Shown in pieces: positions 1 to 13,546 of a stretch of DNA of 64,000 bases. Every line of letters begins with the position of its first letter. The stretch's first letter is position 1. Source of the stretch: Neoarius graeffei (taxonomy: Eukaryota > Chordata > Actinopteri > Siluriformes > Ariidae); the NCBI RefSeq assembly GCF_027579695.1, contig NC_083578.1:1148638-1212637 (forward strand), written 5' to 3'. The position numbers and the translations under genes are program-made. The notes under the pieces were generated by a model, which was not told the DNA's origin, ran no database searches, and saw nothing but the letters and a program-made list of their open reading frames with translations.

Positions 1-37
1 CACACACACACACACCTCTGTAAATAACACACTGTCC

Positions 38-92
<55 letters not shown>

Positions 93-112
93 CTGTAAAT
101 AACACACTGTCC

Positions 113-143
<31 letters not shown>

Positions 144-167
144 CCCTCTGTAAATAACACACTGTCC

Positions 168-208
<41 letters not shown>

Positions 209-240
209 CTGTAATTAACATATACATACACACACACACA
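1..240. repeat. (CA)n microsatellite with a repeated 25-bp interruption
   Basis: Four blocks of (AC)n alternate with near-identical copies of the segment CTCTGTAAATAACACACTGT...CCATAA. The whole is a higher-order tandem repeat that runs off the left window edge. It lies in the intron upstream of the first ghr coding exon. Confidence 0.9.
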
Positions 241-492
241 CACCTGTAAATAATACACACACACTGTGTAAATGAAATCAGCCTGAAAGTGTAAAGGTGT
301 CCGGCTCCACACCAGATTAGCGAAACTAAACCCAGCGCACCGTGACGTCTCTGTGTGAGGAACAGAGCGGTGTAGATCAGATCATCTCAAACATTTATTA
401 TAGTTAATATCTAAACAATGGAAATGTCAGTCAGCAATATACAGAATAATGAAGGGGTGTGTGTGTGTGTGTGTGTGTGTGTTTCCAAGCAG

Positions 493-597
493 TTGAGGTC
501 ATGCTGAGCCATCTCTCTCTCAGTCTGATCTGTGTGTTGGGACTCCTGAACACACACACACATGGAGCTGACCGTGACATGGGACCCATCACATCAG
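493..597 (+). CDS. ghra: ghr coding exon 1: short 5' UTR, start codon, signal peptide
   Basis: The acceptor AG is at 491-492, right after a (GT)n run, and the ATG is at 501. The exon encodes a hydrophobic leader ([16 protein letters not shown]) and a short mature N-terminus. It ends with CAG|GTAATA at 597 in phase 1. The acceptor and donor are both flanked by dinucleotide microsatellites. As in other vertebrate GHR genes, the start codon sits in the first coding exon behind one or more untranslated exons. Confidence 0.85.
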
Positions 598-600
598 GTA

Positions 601-632
<32 letters not shown>

Positions 633-801
633 TTTAACTCAACCTGAACAGTAGAGGGATTTTCTCTGTCCCTGTCATGTGATGAATGGTCCGGTCCGCG
701 ATCATCAGGGTCACAGTGTGCAGAACGCTGAGATGTAAACAGGAGCTGATCAACAACTCACATTGTTTTCTTTATGTCACGTCCTGTATAATGCTGGATC
801 C

Positions 802-860
<59 letters not shown>

Positions 861-1285
861 TCCTCCTTTGTTCCTTTTCTTTCATCCCTCCATCAGTGTC
901 AGCTCTTCACTCTCCTCCTGATGTGTACAGGAAGTACACAGCTCATGTTAATAGTGCTTCCTGTGAGAGAGACTGAAGGAGAGGTAATGAGGAGGAGAGG
1001 AGTGGATGGAGAGACTCGTGTGAGCATCGTGTTTGTGGATCAGAAACATGTTGGAGGAGAAAGTGAAGAGAAACAGGAAGTGAAGAGAAACAGGAAGTGA
1101 TGTGAGACAGAGAGACTGGTGGATTTTAGACGCTGTAGAGGGAGATGTTTGAGCTCGTGCTGCTCTCAGAAAGAAGAATGTCAGTGTTAAAGCGCCACAC
1201 CCCGTCCCACCGTGCCGTCTGTCCCTTTTACACACACACTGATTCCAGCTCTGTTACTACCGATCACTCAGCTCAGAGGAGGAGC

Positions 1286-1317
<32 letters not shown>

Positions 1318-3165
1318 ATTCCACATTCAGACGCTTTATACAGAACACGAGGAGGAGTAAAGGAGTCAGAGTCCGGCCTTTAACACACTGCAGGGAAAGA
1401 GACAGGGGTGTGTGTGTGTTTGTAATAAATAAATAAATAAAAATAAAGGTTTTGAGTGATAGAATGATATTCCAGTTTGTCTGGTCTGAAAAGTGAAGCG
1501 TTCCACGAGGGAGGATGGAGCTGCAGTGTGTGTGTGTAACTGATCCCTTATGCTCCAGGGGGAACCTTGGCTGTGTTTGGCACTGAACACACAGACACAC
1601 ACACACACACACACACACACAGATGGGCCTCTCTTTCTGCAACAAGGTTTTATTTATGTAACACAGCTGGCTGGAATTAGGGAGAGGTTCACTGGGAGAG
1701 AGAGAGCGAGAGAGCTTGGCGAGTGAGACAGAGTTATGTAAGTGTTTTGTTCAGTGCCAAATGGAGGAAATTCGCTGCACACTGCAGTTTGTTGGATTGA
1801 AACAGACGACACTCACTCACTCACTCACTCACTCACTCACTCACTCACTCACTCACTCACTCTCAAACTCACTCACTCACTCACTCTCACTCACTCACTC
1901 ACTCACAAACTCACTCACTCACTCACTCACTCACTCACTCACTCACAAACTCACTCACTCACTCACTCACTCACTCACTCACTCACTCTCACTCACTCAC
2001 TCACTCACTCACTCACTCTCACTCACTCACTCACTCACTCACTCACTCACTCACTCACTCACAAACTCACTCACTCACTCACTCACAAACTCACTCACTC
2101 ACTCACTCACTCACAAACTCACTCACTCACTCACTCACAAACTCACTCACTCACTCACTCACTCACTCACTCACTCACTCTCACTCACTCACTCACTCAC
2201 AAACTCACTCACTCACTCACTCACTCACTCACTCACTCACTCACAAACTCACTCACTCACTCACTCACTCACAAACTCACTCACTCACTCACTCACTCAC
2301 TCACTCACTCACTCACTCTCACTCACTCACAAACTCACTCACTCACTCACTCACTCACTCAAAAATTTGGTTTTTATGAAAATCCTACAGTTTCAGTAAA
2401 AGGTGTGTGTCCTGCTCCTGAGTGTGTGTAAATTTGTGTATAAGAAGATGAACTAAAGTAAACCTCACCTGCTCCTGCTCGGCTTCCAGTCATATAAATC
2501 ACAGCGAGTTAGGGTTAACTCCACTTTTATATGGATTATTCTGTCAGGGAGAATACACACACGTGTGTGTGTGTCTGTGCGTGTGTGTGTGTGTGTTTAG
2601 TTATACACTCCTTAGACATTGCAGTAACAGCTCAGATGCTGTGTACAGCGTTTTCTGTGAATGCAGCATCACACTGTACTCCTGCAGCGCTGAGTGAGCA
2701 GTGTGACGTGTCTTGAGCTGCTCCTCACGTTGCTCACGTGCCTCCATACGTCCCAGTATAACGTCCTGGATGTTCACCATCACCTCATACTCCAGATCCC
2801 TCCATTTTACCTCACACCTTTTCCTTTTCATCTCACTTCGTTCATATCTAATACACCTTGTCCATCGTTCTGCTCTCTGTTCAAGGCTTTCAGATGCTGC
2901 AACACTGTTAATCATATATATTAAAAGTTTTGCTCATTGTATATTTTTTATTCCTTTTATGGAGTTTTGTGGGTGTCACCAAATACAAATTAGCTGTGCT
3001 GTACATGCACACACAAGTATCAAGAAAATTAGTGTAGTGTGACCCAGATGTGGGTGGAATACTGAAGCACAGACTGGCGGGAACTGGTGTCAACACAGGC
3101 TTTATTCTGAACTTTCTTTCTCTACTTTTCAGCTTTTACATGATGTCTTTCATTCACACACACAC

Positions 3166-3225
<60 letters not shown>

Positions 3226-3869
3226 TCTGGTCAGGAGAGAGATCCCCTCTTTTCGCTCTCTTCCTCCATTTCTATCCTCCATTTCTATCCTCCATCATCA
3301 CTGCAACAAACACACACACAACATTAATTGACAACAGGTGCGATGACTTTGCCACTCACCTTCCCCGACCCTGCCCTCCATTTACAAACCAATGCTTGGC
3401 CACGCCCCCACTGCCACATACCCCCACCACCCGACTCAGGCCGGGAAGCCATCTGGCCTGCAGCTACCCCCCGACGGGACAGAAAGTCTGCCGCCACCAT
3501 CTGTGCCCCTGGCCTGTGGATCACCTCAAATTTAAAAGGCTGGAGGGCAAGATACTCGCATGTGAGCCACACATTGGCATCCTTCATATGGTGGGGCCAC
3601 TGCATCAGCGCTTGGTCTGAACAGAGGGTGAAGGGGCACTCCAGCAGGTAGTACTGGAGGGTGAGGACCACCCACTTAATGGCTAGGCACTCCTTCTCGA
3701 TGGTGCTGTACTTACTTTCACGCATCGAGAGCTTGCAACTGATGTACAGCACAGGACGTTCCTCGCCCTCCACCTTCTGGGACAAAATGGCCCCCAGCCC
3801 TCTGTCTGATGTGTCTGTCTGTAAAATAAAAGGGAGAGAGAAGTCGAGAGTGTAAAAGTGCCCCCCGCG

Positions 3870-3925
<56 letters not shown>

Positions 3926-6900
3926 GCAGCCTTTACCTTCTTAGGCCTGTTGACATGACTCCGTCCACTGGACTGGATCTGGTGCTCCCTTTTTAGTGAT
4001 GTCTGAATAGTTGGGTATGAATCTGTGATAGTAGTCAGCCAGCCCTAGGAACTGTCTCACCCCCTTTTTGGTCTTGGGCCTTGGGCAGACTGTAATTGCT
4101 ACAGTCTTGTCAATTTGGGGACGCACCTGCCCATGACCCAAGTGTAAACCCAGATACCATATTTCCACCCACCCAATCGCACACTTTTTCGGGTTAGCCA
4201 TGAGGTCCGCATGCCTCAGTGATTCTAGGATGGCCTGAGGTATTCTAGGTGCTGCAGCCAATCATTGCTATATATAATGATGTTGTCTAAGTAGGCAGTG
4301 GCACAGGTGGCGTGGGGGCAGAGGATCTTGTCCATGAGTTGCTGGAACGTAGCAGGAGCCCCAAATAACCCGAAAGGAAGCATGATGAATTGGTGTAAGC
4401 CAAATGGTGTGGAAAAGGCAGTTTTCTCTCAGGATAGAGGAGTCAAGGGGATATGCCAATATCCCTTTGTTAAATCCAGTGTCAAATAAAAGCGAGCAGT
4501 GCCTAATCGATTGAGCAACTCATCAACACAAGACATTGGGTACGCATCAAATTTAGACACCACATTGACTTTTCTATAGTCCACACAGAACCGGACCATC
4601 CCATCAGTCTTGGGGACCAGGACCACTGGGCTGCTCCAGTGGGATTCCTCAATTATTCCCATTTCGAGCATGGTCTTGAGGTCGTCCTGAACCACCGCTT
4701 TTTTGTGTTTGAGCAAGTGGTATGGGTGGCTCCGCATCACCTCACCTGGGGGCGTCTCAATATGGTGTTCTATGAGGTGAGTGTCTCTAGGGAGGGGTGA
4801 GAATACATCAGAAAATTCCGCATGCATCTTGGCAACCTCCATGAGTTGGGCTGGTAAGAGGTGGTCTCCACAAGGGATCAGAGTGGCTTGCGTGGTTACT
4901 TTCATTTTTACCTCCAGCCCCAGCTCTGCTCTCTCCGGAAGTACTCATGCCAACACCTTGGGGATCCCCTCGATCCAATGTTTTAACAGGTTGAGGTAGT
5001 ATATTTGCAGTGCTATACCCCTATCCATTCACCTCGCCTCACAGTCGACATCCCCGATTCGCTGTATGACCTCAAAGGGCCCTTGCTACTTGGCGATCGA
5101 TTTTGAGCTTGAAGTGGGCAATAATACGAGTACTTTATCTCCCAGTGTGAACTCTGTAAGATGCACCCCCCTGTTGTACAGCCGGGCTTGACATTCTTGT
5201 GCCTGCCATAAGTTCTCCTGGGTTAAGTGAGTGAGTGTGGGGAGCTTTGCACCCAGGTCGAGAACATACTGAATTTCATTTTTACTATTTGAAGGCCCGT
5301 CCCCCCAATTTTCCCACAACACGTCCAAAATGCCACGACGCTTACACCCATATAATAATTCGAATGGGGAGAATCCCATGGAAGCTTGCAGGACCTCTCA
5401 TACTGCGAATAACAGGGGCTCGAGCCATTTATCTCAATTACTTGCATTTTCACTTACAAACTTTCTAATTAAACTCTTAAGTGTTTGACTGAAGTATTCT
5501 ACCAGGCCATCTGTTTGTGGGTGATAGACACTGGTGCAGATGGATTTAATCCCCAATAACTCAGAAAGCTCACGAAGTGTGTGTGACATAAATGTAGTGC
5601 CTTGGTCAGTCAGGATTTCTTCGGGAAACCTGACTCGGGAGATCATTTTAAACTTTTATAATTTTAAATTTAAAAATTTTAAACATTACATGCGGAAATA
5701 TTACACAGCAAGACTGCTTCCAGATATCGCATTGTATAATCCATCAGGACTAAAATAAAATGATATCCCCGTGCCAACCAATCTAATGGCCCGAAGAGAT
5801 CCATACAGTACCAATGTTCTCAAAGGGAGTCTTGATTACAAGGAGAGGACACAAAGGTGCTTTAGGAGTGGCCACTGGATTTACCAGTTGGCATTCGCGG
5901 CACGCTGCACACCACCAGTGGACATCCCCACAAATCCCTAGCCAATAGAACCTGGCCATTATTCAGGCTAGTGTTTTATCCTGACCCAAGTGTCTGGCTA
6001 TCGGATTAAAGTGAGCCGCATGGAATACAAGTTACCTATGGCTCTTTGGGATTAACAGCGGAGTTATCTGTTCGCTGGTTTTAGTGTTCTGTGTCACTCG
6101 GTACAGCCTATCTTTAATAATTGCGAAGTACAGGAAGGAGGGAGTCGCATTAGGCTGGAGGGGTTGACCATTGATTACTCTCACTTGGTCAAATGCATGA
6201 TGCAGAGTTTCATGTCACATCTGTTCTAACGGGAAATCCTCGAGGGAATCCCCAAGAGAGGGAGGAGCTCTGTGCTCCTTGTATCGCCCTGATGTGGTGC
6301 TGACATGGATGGCTCTGAGACAGCTTCCCCAGTGACGCATTATTGCGGGACCCGCCCACTACTGCATGCTCCATTAAACCTCTAAACCCTGGTCAATCGG
6401 TACCCAGAATCAGTGGGTGGGTGAGGTGCAGGTTAACTGACGCCTTTACACTACGCTTTTTCCATGGAAATGGAATGTGGATGGACATTTGTGGATATTT
6501 GTGAACATTCTCGTGCGCACACAAACTTTCACCACCTGTGCTCTCCTCAATGTCTCACCTTGCACCAGGCTTTGGTGGATTGAAGTCTGATTACAGCTGG
6601 AATCCACCAATGCATGATATGTATCCTCTTGAATACTCACTGGTCTGCAATATGCTTTGGCCCAGTCGAGGGCCATCTCTGGCACAGTGGGGATCCAGAC
6701 CACAGCTCCCACCTCCATCGCAAAGCACTGGCCCTGGAGATGCCTGGGTTCCCTGCAGTGCCAGCATACTGGCCCAGGCTTCACCTCTGCACCAGCGATA
6801 TGGGGACCACTCACCTGGGGGGGAGAAGTCACAGACACAGAAGGGGAAGAAGGGAGAGGGACACCACAGGTGCAGCAAACTGGCTGCGGGGGGTGGTCTC

Positions 6901-9047
6901 CATGTCCGTGCTGGGGGAAAAGGGGTGGGGATGGGGATTAGGTGAGATGGGAGGAAAGAGAAGGAGAGAGAGAAAGAGAAGAGTCGGAATGTCCGCCTGC
7001 CGCTGGAACTACCGCCAAATGGTCCTCCACCAACTTGATGGCTTGATCCACTGACAGTGGGTGGTGGCACTGGACCCACTCTGCTGTTCCTTCCGGCAGC
7101 TGCACAATGAACTGCTCCAGTGCCACCATGTCGATGATCCCCTCAGCGTCGTGGTCGTTCACCCTCAGCCACCACCGGCAGGCATTCTGGAGCTGTTGGC
7201 TGAATGCGAATGGCCGGCTGACTTCCTCCAATATTAACATGCAGAAGTGCTGGTGGTGTTGTTCTGGGGAGCAGCCGATACGCTGAAGGATGGCTTGCTT
7301 AAAGTTGGCATACTCAAGCCGACTGTCGACGGGGAGCTGTTGTGCAGTGAGCTGCGCCTCTCCAGTTAGCAGCGGTAGAAGATGTGCCGTGCATTGCTCG
7401 ACCAGCCATCCCCATGCACCATTAATCAACAACAGGCGCAATGACTTTGCCTCTCACCTTCCCTGGCCCTGCCCTCCATTCACAAACCAATGCTTGACCA
7501 CGCCCCCACTGCCACAATTAGCCTTCTGAAATTTTAATAAATTCAGCAGAATCATAGTTCAGTTTGGTTTACACACATTTACACACAGCACGCCATATTT
7601 TTTATCCATTTATTGTTACATTTAATGTTCTGTAAAATGAGTTAGTTTCTCTTGTCACTTACATTATAGCAGCTATAAACAGTTGTTCCCTCTCCAAGTT
7701 AGTAAAAAAAAAATTCACAGTTTGTTCCATCATGTTCCTGAGAAACTGTAAAGAAGTGTAAACTCCTCTGTCCTGAAGATTTGGAGAACTTAAAGTTCCA
7801 GCTTCACCTCTGACTGTTACACAGACCTGACACTGGAGACTCCTTCCCGAAACACACATTTCTCCTAACAGAAAACTTTTATTCTGTTTATGTGGAGCGT
7901 CGGTTGGATGAGTCCCTGTGAATGAGCTGTTACCGTAGAAACCATTAGAATATGCTCATTAATGTAAACTGACATTTTTACTGAACCCCCCCCACACACA
8001 AATGACCTATATATTTTTCTCTGTGTATCACTGTAGTGCACATGCATTTCTACTGTCACGATATCATCCACTCCATCATCCCTCTTTCCCTTTTCCAATC
8101 TTTACAATAGAAACAGATCTGTACATCATACACACGCCGTCTGCACTCACACTTCACCTTTATTTGCAAAAATGTATTCAGTTTTATTTATTAGATGTTG
8201 GTGGTAGATTTTTTTTAAACTAGCCCAATCTGACAACCCTGTAAAGACCTATCCCGTCCTCTGCTCCTCCCCCTGAGCATGGGGCAGCGTGATTCCTGCC
8301 CCAACACCCTTTATTTACGCTTGTTCCAGTTCCCCTGTTTGACCACTAGGTGCAGTAATATATTGTGTGAGACGGGACAGTGGGAGGTCACTACAGATGC
8401 GAGAGAAGCGTTCAGTAGATCCAGTGTTCCATTCTCTCTCATTCTACACTCCACACACTGTCTGAGGGTTGGGAGATGGAGGACAGAGAAGCATGGGTGA
8501 AATCTCTGGACAGAGCTATAAATCTGCTGCTGTCTGCCACACGTCACCTTCACTTGCAGAAATTTATTTGATTTAATTCTGCTTATTTATGATAAAATGA
8601 GATTTTTTAACTAGCCCAATCTGGCAACCCTGTAAAAACCTATCCCATCCTGTGCTCCTCCCCCTGAGCATGGAGCAGTGTGATTCCTGCCCCAGTGGAC
8701 CTTTTATTAGTGCTTGTTGCAGTTCCCCTGTTTGACCACTAGGTGCAGTAATAACTGTATGTAGCGAAAGAGCACGCTGCACCACCATTACACAACATCT
8801 ACAGACACAAGCTAAACAAATAGCCACATTTTTAAATAGTTGGTCAGTCAAAAGAGGTGATTGGTATTTCAACAGAATTAAAAGTGTGTTGTGAATGAGG
8901 ACTTTATGAAGATGAACATTTGTTGAGCTCTGCATCCCTGAGACTGCGGATGAGCTGTGACTGAGGATTTGTTCGGTTTTGGTGTTTGGTGTTTCATGTT
9001 AACAGTTCAGCGGATGTTTTTTGGATTAAGAGCTGGTTGTGGTTGTA

Positions 9048-9095
<48 letters not shown>

Positions 9096-10004
9096 GTGTT
9101 AGATCGTGTATTGAGATCAAAGTCATTTATTTCAGGTATAGCTCTGTGCTCAGGACTCTGCAGGGTTGTGATTAATCCTGCTGTAGGAGCACGAATTCAG
9201 TGCAGCAGGAAATCAATCGCTCCTCCACGGCCTGATTTACAGCGACACTAAATCAGCAGGAGTGCAGAACCTGCAGAACCCTTCTGAGTCCTGGTGCACA
9301 ATACAGTCAGCCGTCTCAGTTAAGGAAAAATGACTGCATTAAAGATCCACCGCGCTTCAGGACGAAGCAGAGGAGCGAGCTGATAATCAGCTTCAACATT
9401 AACCACGTTTAACACGTTTAACATGCACACTGTAGCTATTCAGCAACCACTCATACACACCACTACACACTGTGGACATTAATAACACACTACACTACTA
9501 CATCCCATAATTCAGCTTAACATAAACAAGTGTACATCTAAACCACCAAAACTCTGTTCGTAAAAATAATCTGTAAATAAAAAGCACAAAGACACTAATT
9601 GTATCAACACCAATATCAATAATCTCATCTCATTATCTGTAGCCGCTTTATCCTGTTCTACAGGGTCGCAGGCGAGCTGGATCCTATCCCAGCTGACTAC
9701 GGGCGAAAGGCGGGGTTCACCCTGGACAAGTCGCCAGGTCATCACAGGGCTGACACATAGACACAGACAACCATTCACACTCACATTCACACCTACGCTC
9801 AATTTAGAGTCACCAGTTAACCTAACCTGCATGTCTTTGGACTGTGGGGGAAACCGGAGCACCCGGAGGAAACCCACGCGGACACGGGGAGAACATGCAA
9901 ACTCCACACAGAAAGGCCCTCGCCGGCCACGGGGCTCGAACCCAGGACCTTCTTGCTGTGAGGCGACAGCGCTAACCACTACACCACCGTGCCGCCCCAA
10001 TATC

Positions 10005-10035
<31 letters not shown>

Positions 10036-10414
10036 GTAGGATTTGGGATTAGAGTTTGGAATTAGGGTTTGGAATAGGTTCATAGTTTTAGAAGTAGATT
10101 AAAGAAGTACTGTAGCTTTTAGGGATGAGATTTGTTTTAGAATTAAACTGTGAGTTTAGAACAGGGTTTAGGATGATGTATAAGATTAGGTTTGGGGATT
10201 AGGATTATACATAAAATGTGTTGATTCTTGAAATGCCTTTCAGGCTGGAACACATCCACTCAAGAGGGATACGCCCACAGAGCAGGGACACACCTACTGA
10301 GCAGAGAAATGCCCACACATCTGGGAAACACCCACTTTTTAAAAATTAATCTCAATTAATACATTTTATCGCCATTAGGTTGAGTTTTAGCGTTTTAATC
10401 ACTGGATTAATATT

Positions 10415-10464
<50 letters not shown>

Positions 10465-13400
10465 GTCCAGTTGTGTATCCTCACTTGACCGGATGTCGTT
10501 CCACTGAGTTGGTGACGTTTCGGTGTTGGTGGAGTTCTGGAACTTCCTCTTCCCTCCGTGAACCTGGAGCACTTGCGCTCTTCTTCCAGATGAACTTGTA
10601 AAATGCTATTAAGCACTAGGGGTTACAGTGTAGGGATAGGGATAAGTATTATTGAACTATAGTAATATACCTATATATTATACAAACATAAAACAACAAA
10701 ATAACCTGTGTGTGTGTGTGTGTGTGTGTAGTTTAACCCCCAGTGAGTGGCAGGAGTGTCCTGAATACACTCCCTCCGTACAGAATGAGTGTTACTTCAG
10801 CAGAAACTTCACACAGATCTGGAAGACGTATTGTGTACAGCTGCGCTCGAATACACACACAGACAACATCACGTACGATGAGCAGTGTTTCAGTGTGGAG
10901 AACATCGGTACACACAAACACGCACATTATTTTGGTTTTTGTGTACTAAACAACGACTTATTCAAGATTATTTCATCTGTGACCTCATTACGACCCTATG
11001 ACCTCTGGTTGATCCCCATGCCCTGTGTGTACAACTCCAGTTCCATAAATTTGGGACGCTGTGTAATATGTAAATAAAAACAGAATGTGATAATTAGCAA
11101 ATCATGGAAACCCGATATTTCATTGAAAATAGTACAAAGACAACATATCAAATGTTGAAACTGAGAAATTTTATTGTTTTTTGAAGAATATTTGCTCATT
11201 TTGAATTTGATGTCAGCAACACGTTTCAGAAAAGCTGGGACAGTGACGTGTTTACCGCCGTGCTGCATCACCTCTATTTTTAACAACACTCTGTAAACGT
11301 TTGGGAACTGAGGAGACCAACTGCTGCAGTTTTGAAAGAGAAATGTCGTCCCATTCTTGCCTGATATACAATTTCAGTTGCTCAACAGTTTGGGGTCTCC
11401 TTTGTCGTATTTTATGCTTCATAATGCACCTAATGTTTTCAATGGGAGACAGGTCTGGACTGCAGCAGGCCAGTTTAGCACCCGGACTCTTTTACTACAG
11501 AGCCATGCAGTTGTAATTATGTGCAGAAAGCGGTTTGGCGTTGTCTTGCTGAAAGAAGGAAGGTCTTCCCTGAAAAAGATTTAGTCTGGATGGCAGCATG
11601 TTGCTCTGAAACGTGTTTATATCATTCAGCATTAATGATGCCTTCCCAGATGTACAAGCTACCCATATCATGTGCACTAATGCCCCCTCATACCATCACA
11701 GATGCTGGATGCTTTTGGGCTGCGCACTGATAACACGCCGGATGGTCCCTCTCCTCTTTAGCCTGGAGGACGTGGGGTCCATGATTTCTAAAAAGAATTT
11801 CTACTTTTGATTCGTCAGACCTCGGGACAGTTTTCCACTTCGCCTCAGTCCATCGTAAAAGCGCTCGGGCCCAGAGAAGGGGGCGGGGTTTCTGGATATT
11901 GTTGATATCTGGTTTTAACTTGCATTTGTGGATGCAGTAATGAAGTGTTTTCACAGACGATGGTTTTCTGAAGTGTTCCTGAGCCCATACAGTGATTTCC
12001 ACTACAGACACGTGTCTGCTTTTAATGCAGTGTCTCCTGAGGGCCTGAAGATCACAGGCATCCAATGTCAGTTTTCAGCCTTGTCTCTTGCAGACAGAGA
12101 TTTCTCCAGATTCTCTCAATCTTTTAATGATATTATGGACCATAGATGATCTGATCCACAAATTCTTTGCAGTTTTACATTGAGGAACGTTATTCTTAAA
12201 TTGTTGCACTGTTTGCCCACGCAGTCTTTCACAGAGCAGTGCCCCGCCCCATCTTTATTTCTGAGAGACTCCGCCTCTCTGGGATGCTCTTTTTATACCC
12301 AACCATCTTACTGACCTGTTACCAATTCAACATATTAGTTTTTTAGCATTACACAACTTTTCCAGTCTTTTGTTCCCCACATTCCAACTTTCTGAAATGT
12401 GTTATTGACATCAAATTCAAAACAATAAAATTTCTCAGTTTCAACAATTTATATGTCATCTTTGTACTATTTTCAATAAAATACAGGGCTTCCATGATTT
12501 GAAAATCATTACATTCTGTTTTTATTTTATTTATGTTCTTCCAATGTCCCAACTTTTATGTAATTGGGGTTGTATATACAGTACATATGATGTCGCTGCT
12601 GTTTGGAGTGATGACCTAACTTGACCTCTCAATAACCTTACATTACTTACAGAATGTCCTTTTGACCCCAGTGTCTGCTCCTGTGATCTTTTGACCTCTG
12701 TGTGACCCCTCAGTGTACCCTGACCCTCCTGTCAGCCTAAACTGGACACTGCTGAACATCAGTCGTTCAGGGTTGAACTATGACATCATGGTTCGTTGGG
12801 CTCCACCCCCTTCAGCAGATGTGAGCACAGGCTGGATGAGTCTGAAATATGAAGTTCACTATCGTGTACGAAACTCCTCCCATTGGGACATGGTAGGACA
12901 CGCCCATCATATCTGTAGTCATTCTGATAAGTCGGCATTTTATCCCTGACTGAAGCTCAGGATTTAAACACTTCATTAACCTTCATTACTTTAAGTAGGC
13001 TCAGCTAATCACGATAAAAACACAAGCTAGCATATTCCATCAGCTACGTTACCTGCTGTCACAGTGTTAGCTGGTTAAATATATCTGATATCTGAAAAAT
13101 AGTGTAAATTGTATAGAGCAGCTGTTAGCATGCATAAAAAAAACAGAAGATAAATTTATTTAGCCATTTGATTAGCAACATTGGCAAAATTAGCCGACTG
13201 CCTAAATACAGCATTGTGCAAATGTTAGCTTTCTCGGTGTCCCAGTGAACATTAATGTTATGCTAACGAGCTAAAGTTAGACTAACTACCCCTCTCTCTC
13301 TCTCTCTCTCTCTGTAGTTGGATCTGGAGAGCGGTACTCAGCAGTCTATCTACGGTCTCCACACTGGGAAACATTATGAGGTTCGAGTTCGCTGTACCAT

Positions 13401-13490
13401 GTCTGCCTTCAAAAACTTTGGTGATTTCAGTGACAGCGTCTTTTTTCATGTCCCGCTGATCCTGAGGCAAGGTACAGATCACTCTCTCTT

Positions 13491-13546
<56 letters not shown>

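Larger units (their letters stand above)
3150..7516 (-). mobile_element. Gmr1-like Ty3/gypsy retrotransposon, decayed, integrase before reverse transcriptase
   Basis: Read on the - strand, the domains run gag (about 7441-6600), zinc knuckle and protease (6838-6446), integrase (about 6030-5086), reverse transcriptase (4905-3941) and RNase H (about 3850-3480). Integrase upstream of RT is the Ty1/copia-like order that defines the deuterostome Gmr1-like group. A 96-bp direct repeat (3323-3418 and 7421-7516) marks the remains of the LTRs. The copy is dead: several frameshifts, an A/T-rich insertion near 5650-5750, a (CA)n insertion in the RT-RNase H segment, and YLDN in place of the RT YxDD box. 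It lies antisense to ghr in intron 1. Confidence 0.85.

Noticed and set aside
431..647. Cys-Val or Thr-His repeat open frames, here and at 802-859, 1268-1645, 3683-3922 and 26005-26258
   Set aside because: They are translations of CA/GT microsatellites and lack any domain. Only the signal-peptide frame from 501 is part of a gene.
1716..2431. Two 227-229 residue Ser-Leu-Thr-His repeat proteins
   Set aside because: Pure (CTCA)n translation in ghr intron 1. A four-base unit keeps more than one frame open without implying coding.
2601..2915. 104-codon basic frame on the - strand, possibly Myb-like
   Set aside because: No full motif, no relatives in the window and no boundaries; left as unassigned sequence.
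9512..10006. Recurring 60-160 residue frames beginning [13 protein letters not shown] or containing [12 protein letters not shown]
   Set aside because: They recur at every SINE copy on both strands and reflect the SINE body, not a protein gene.
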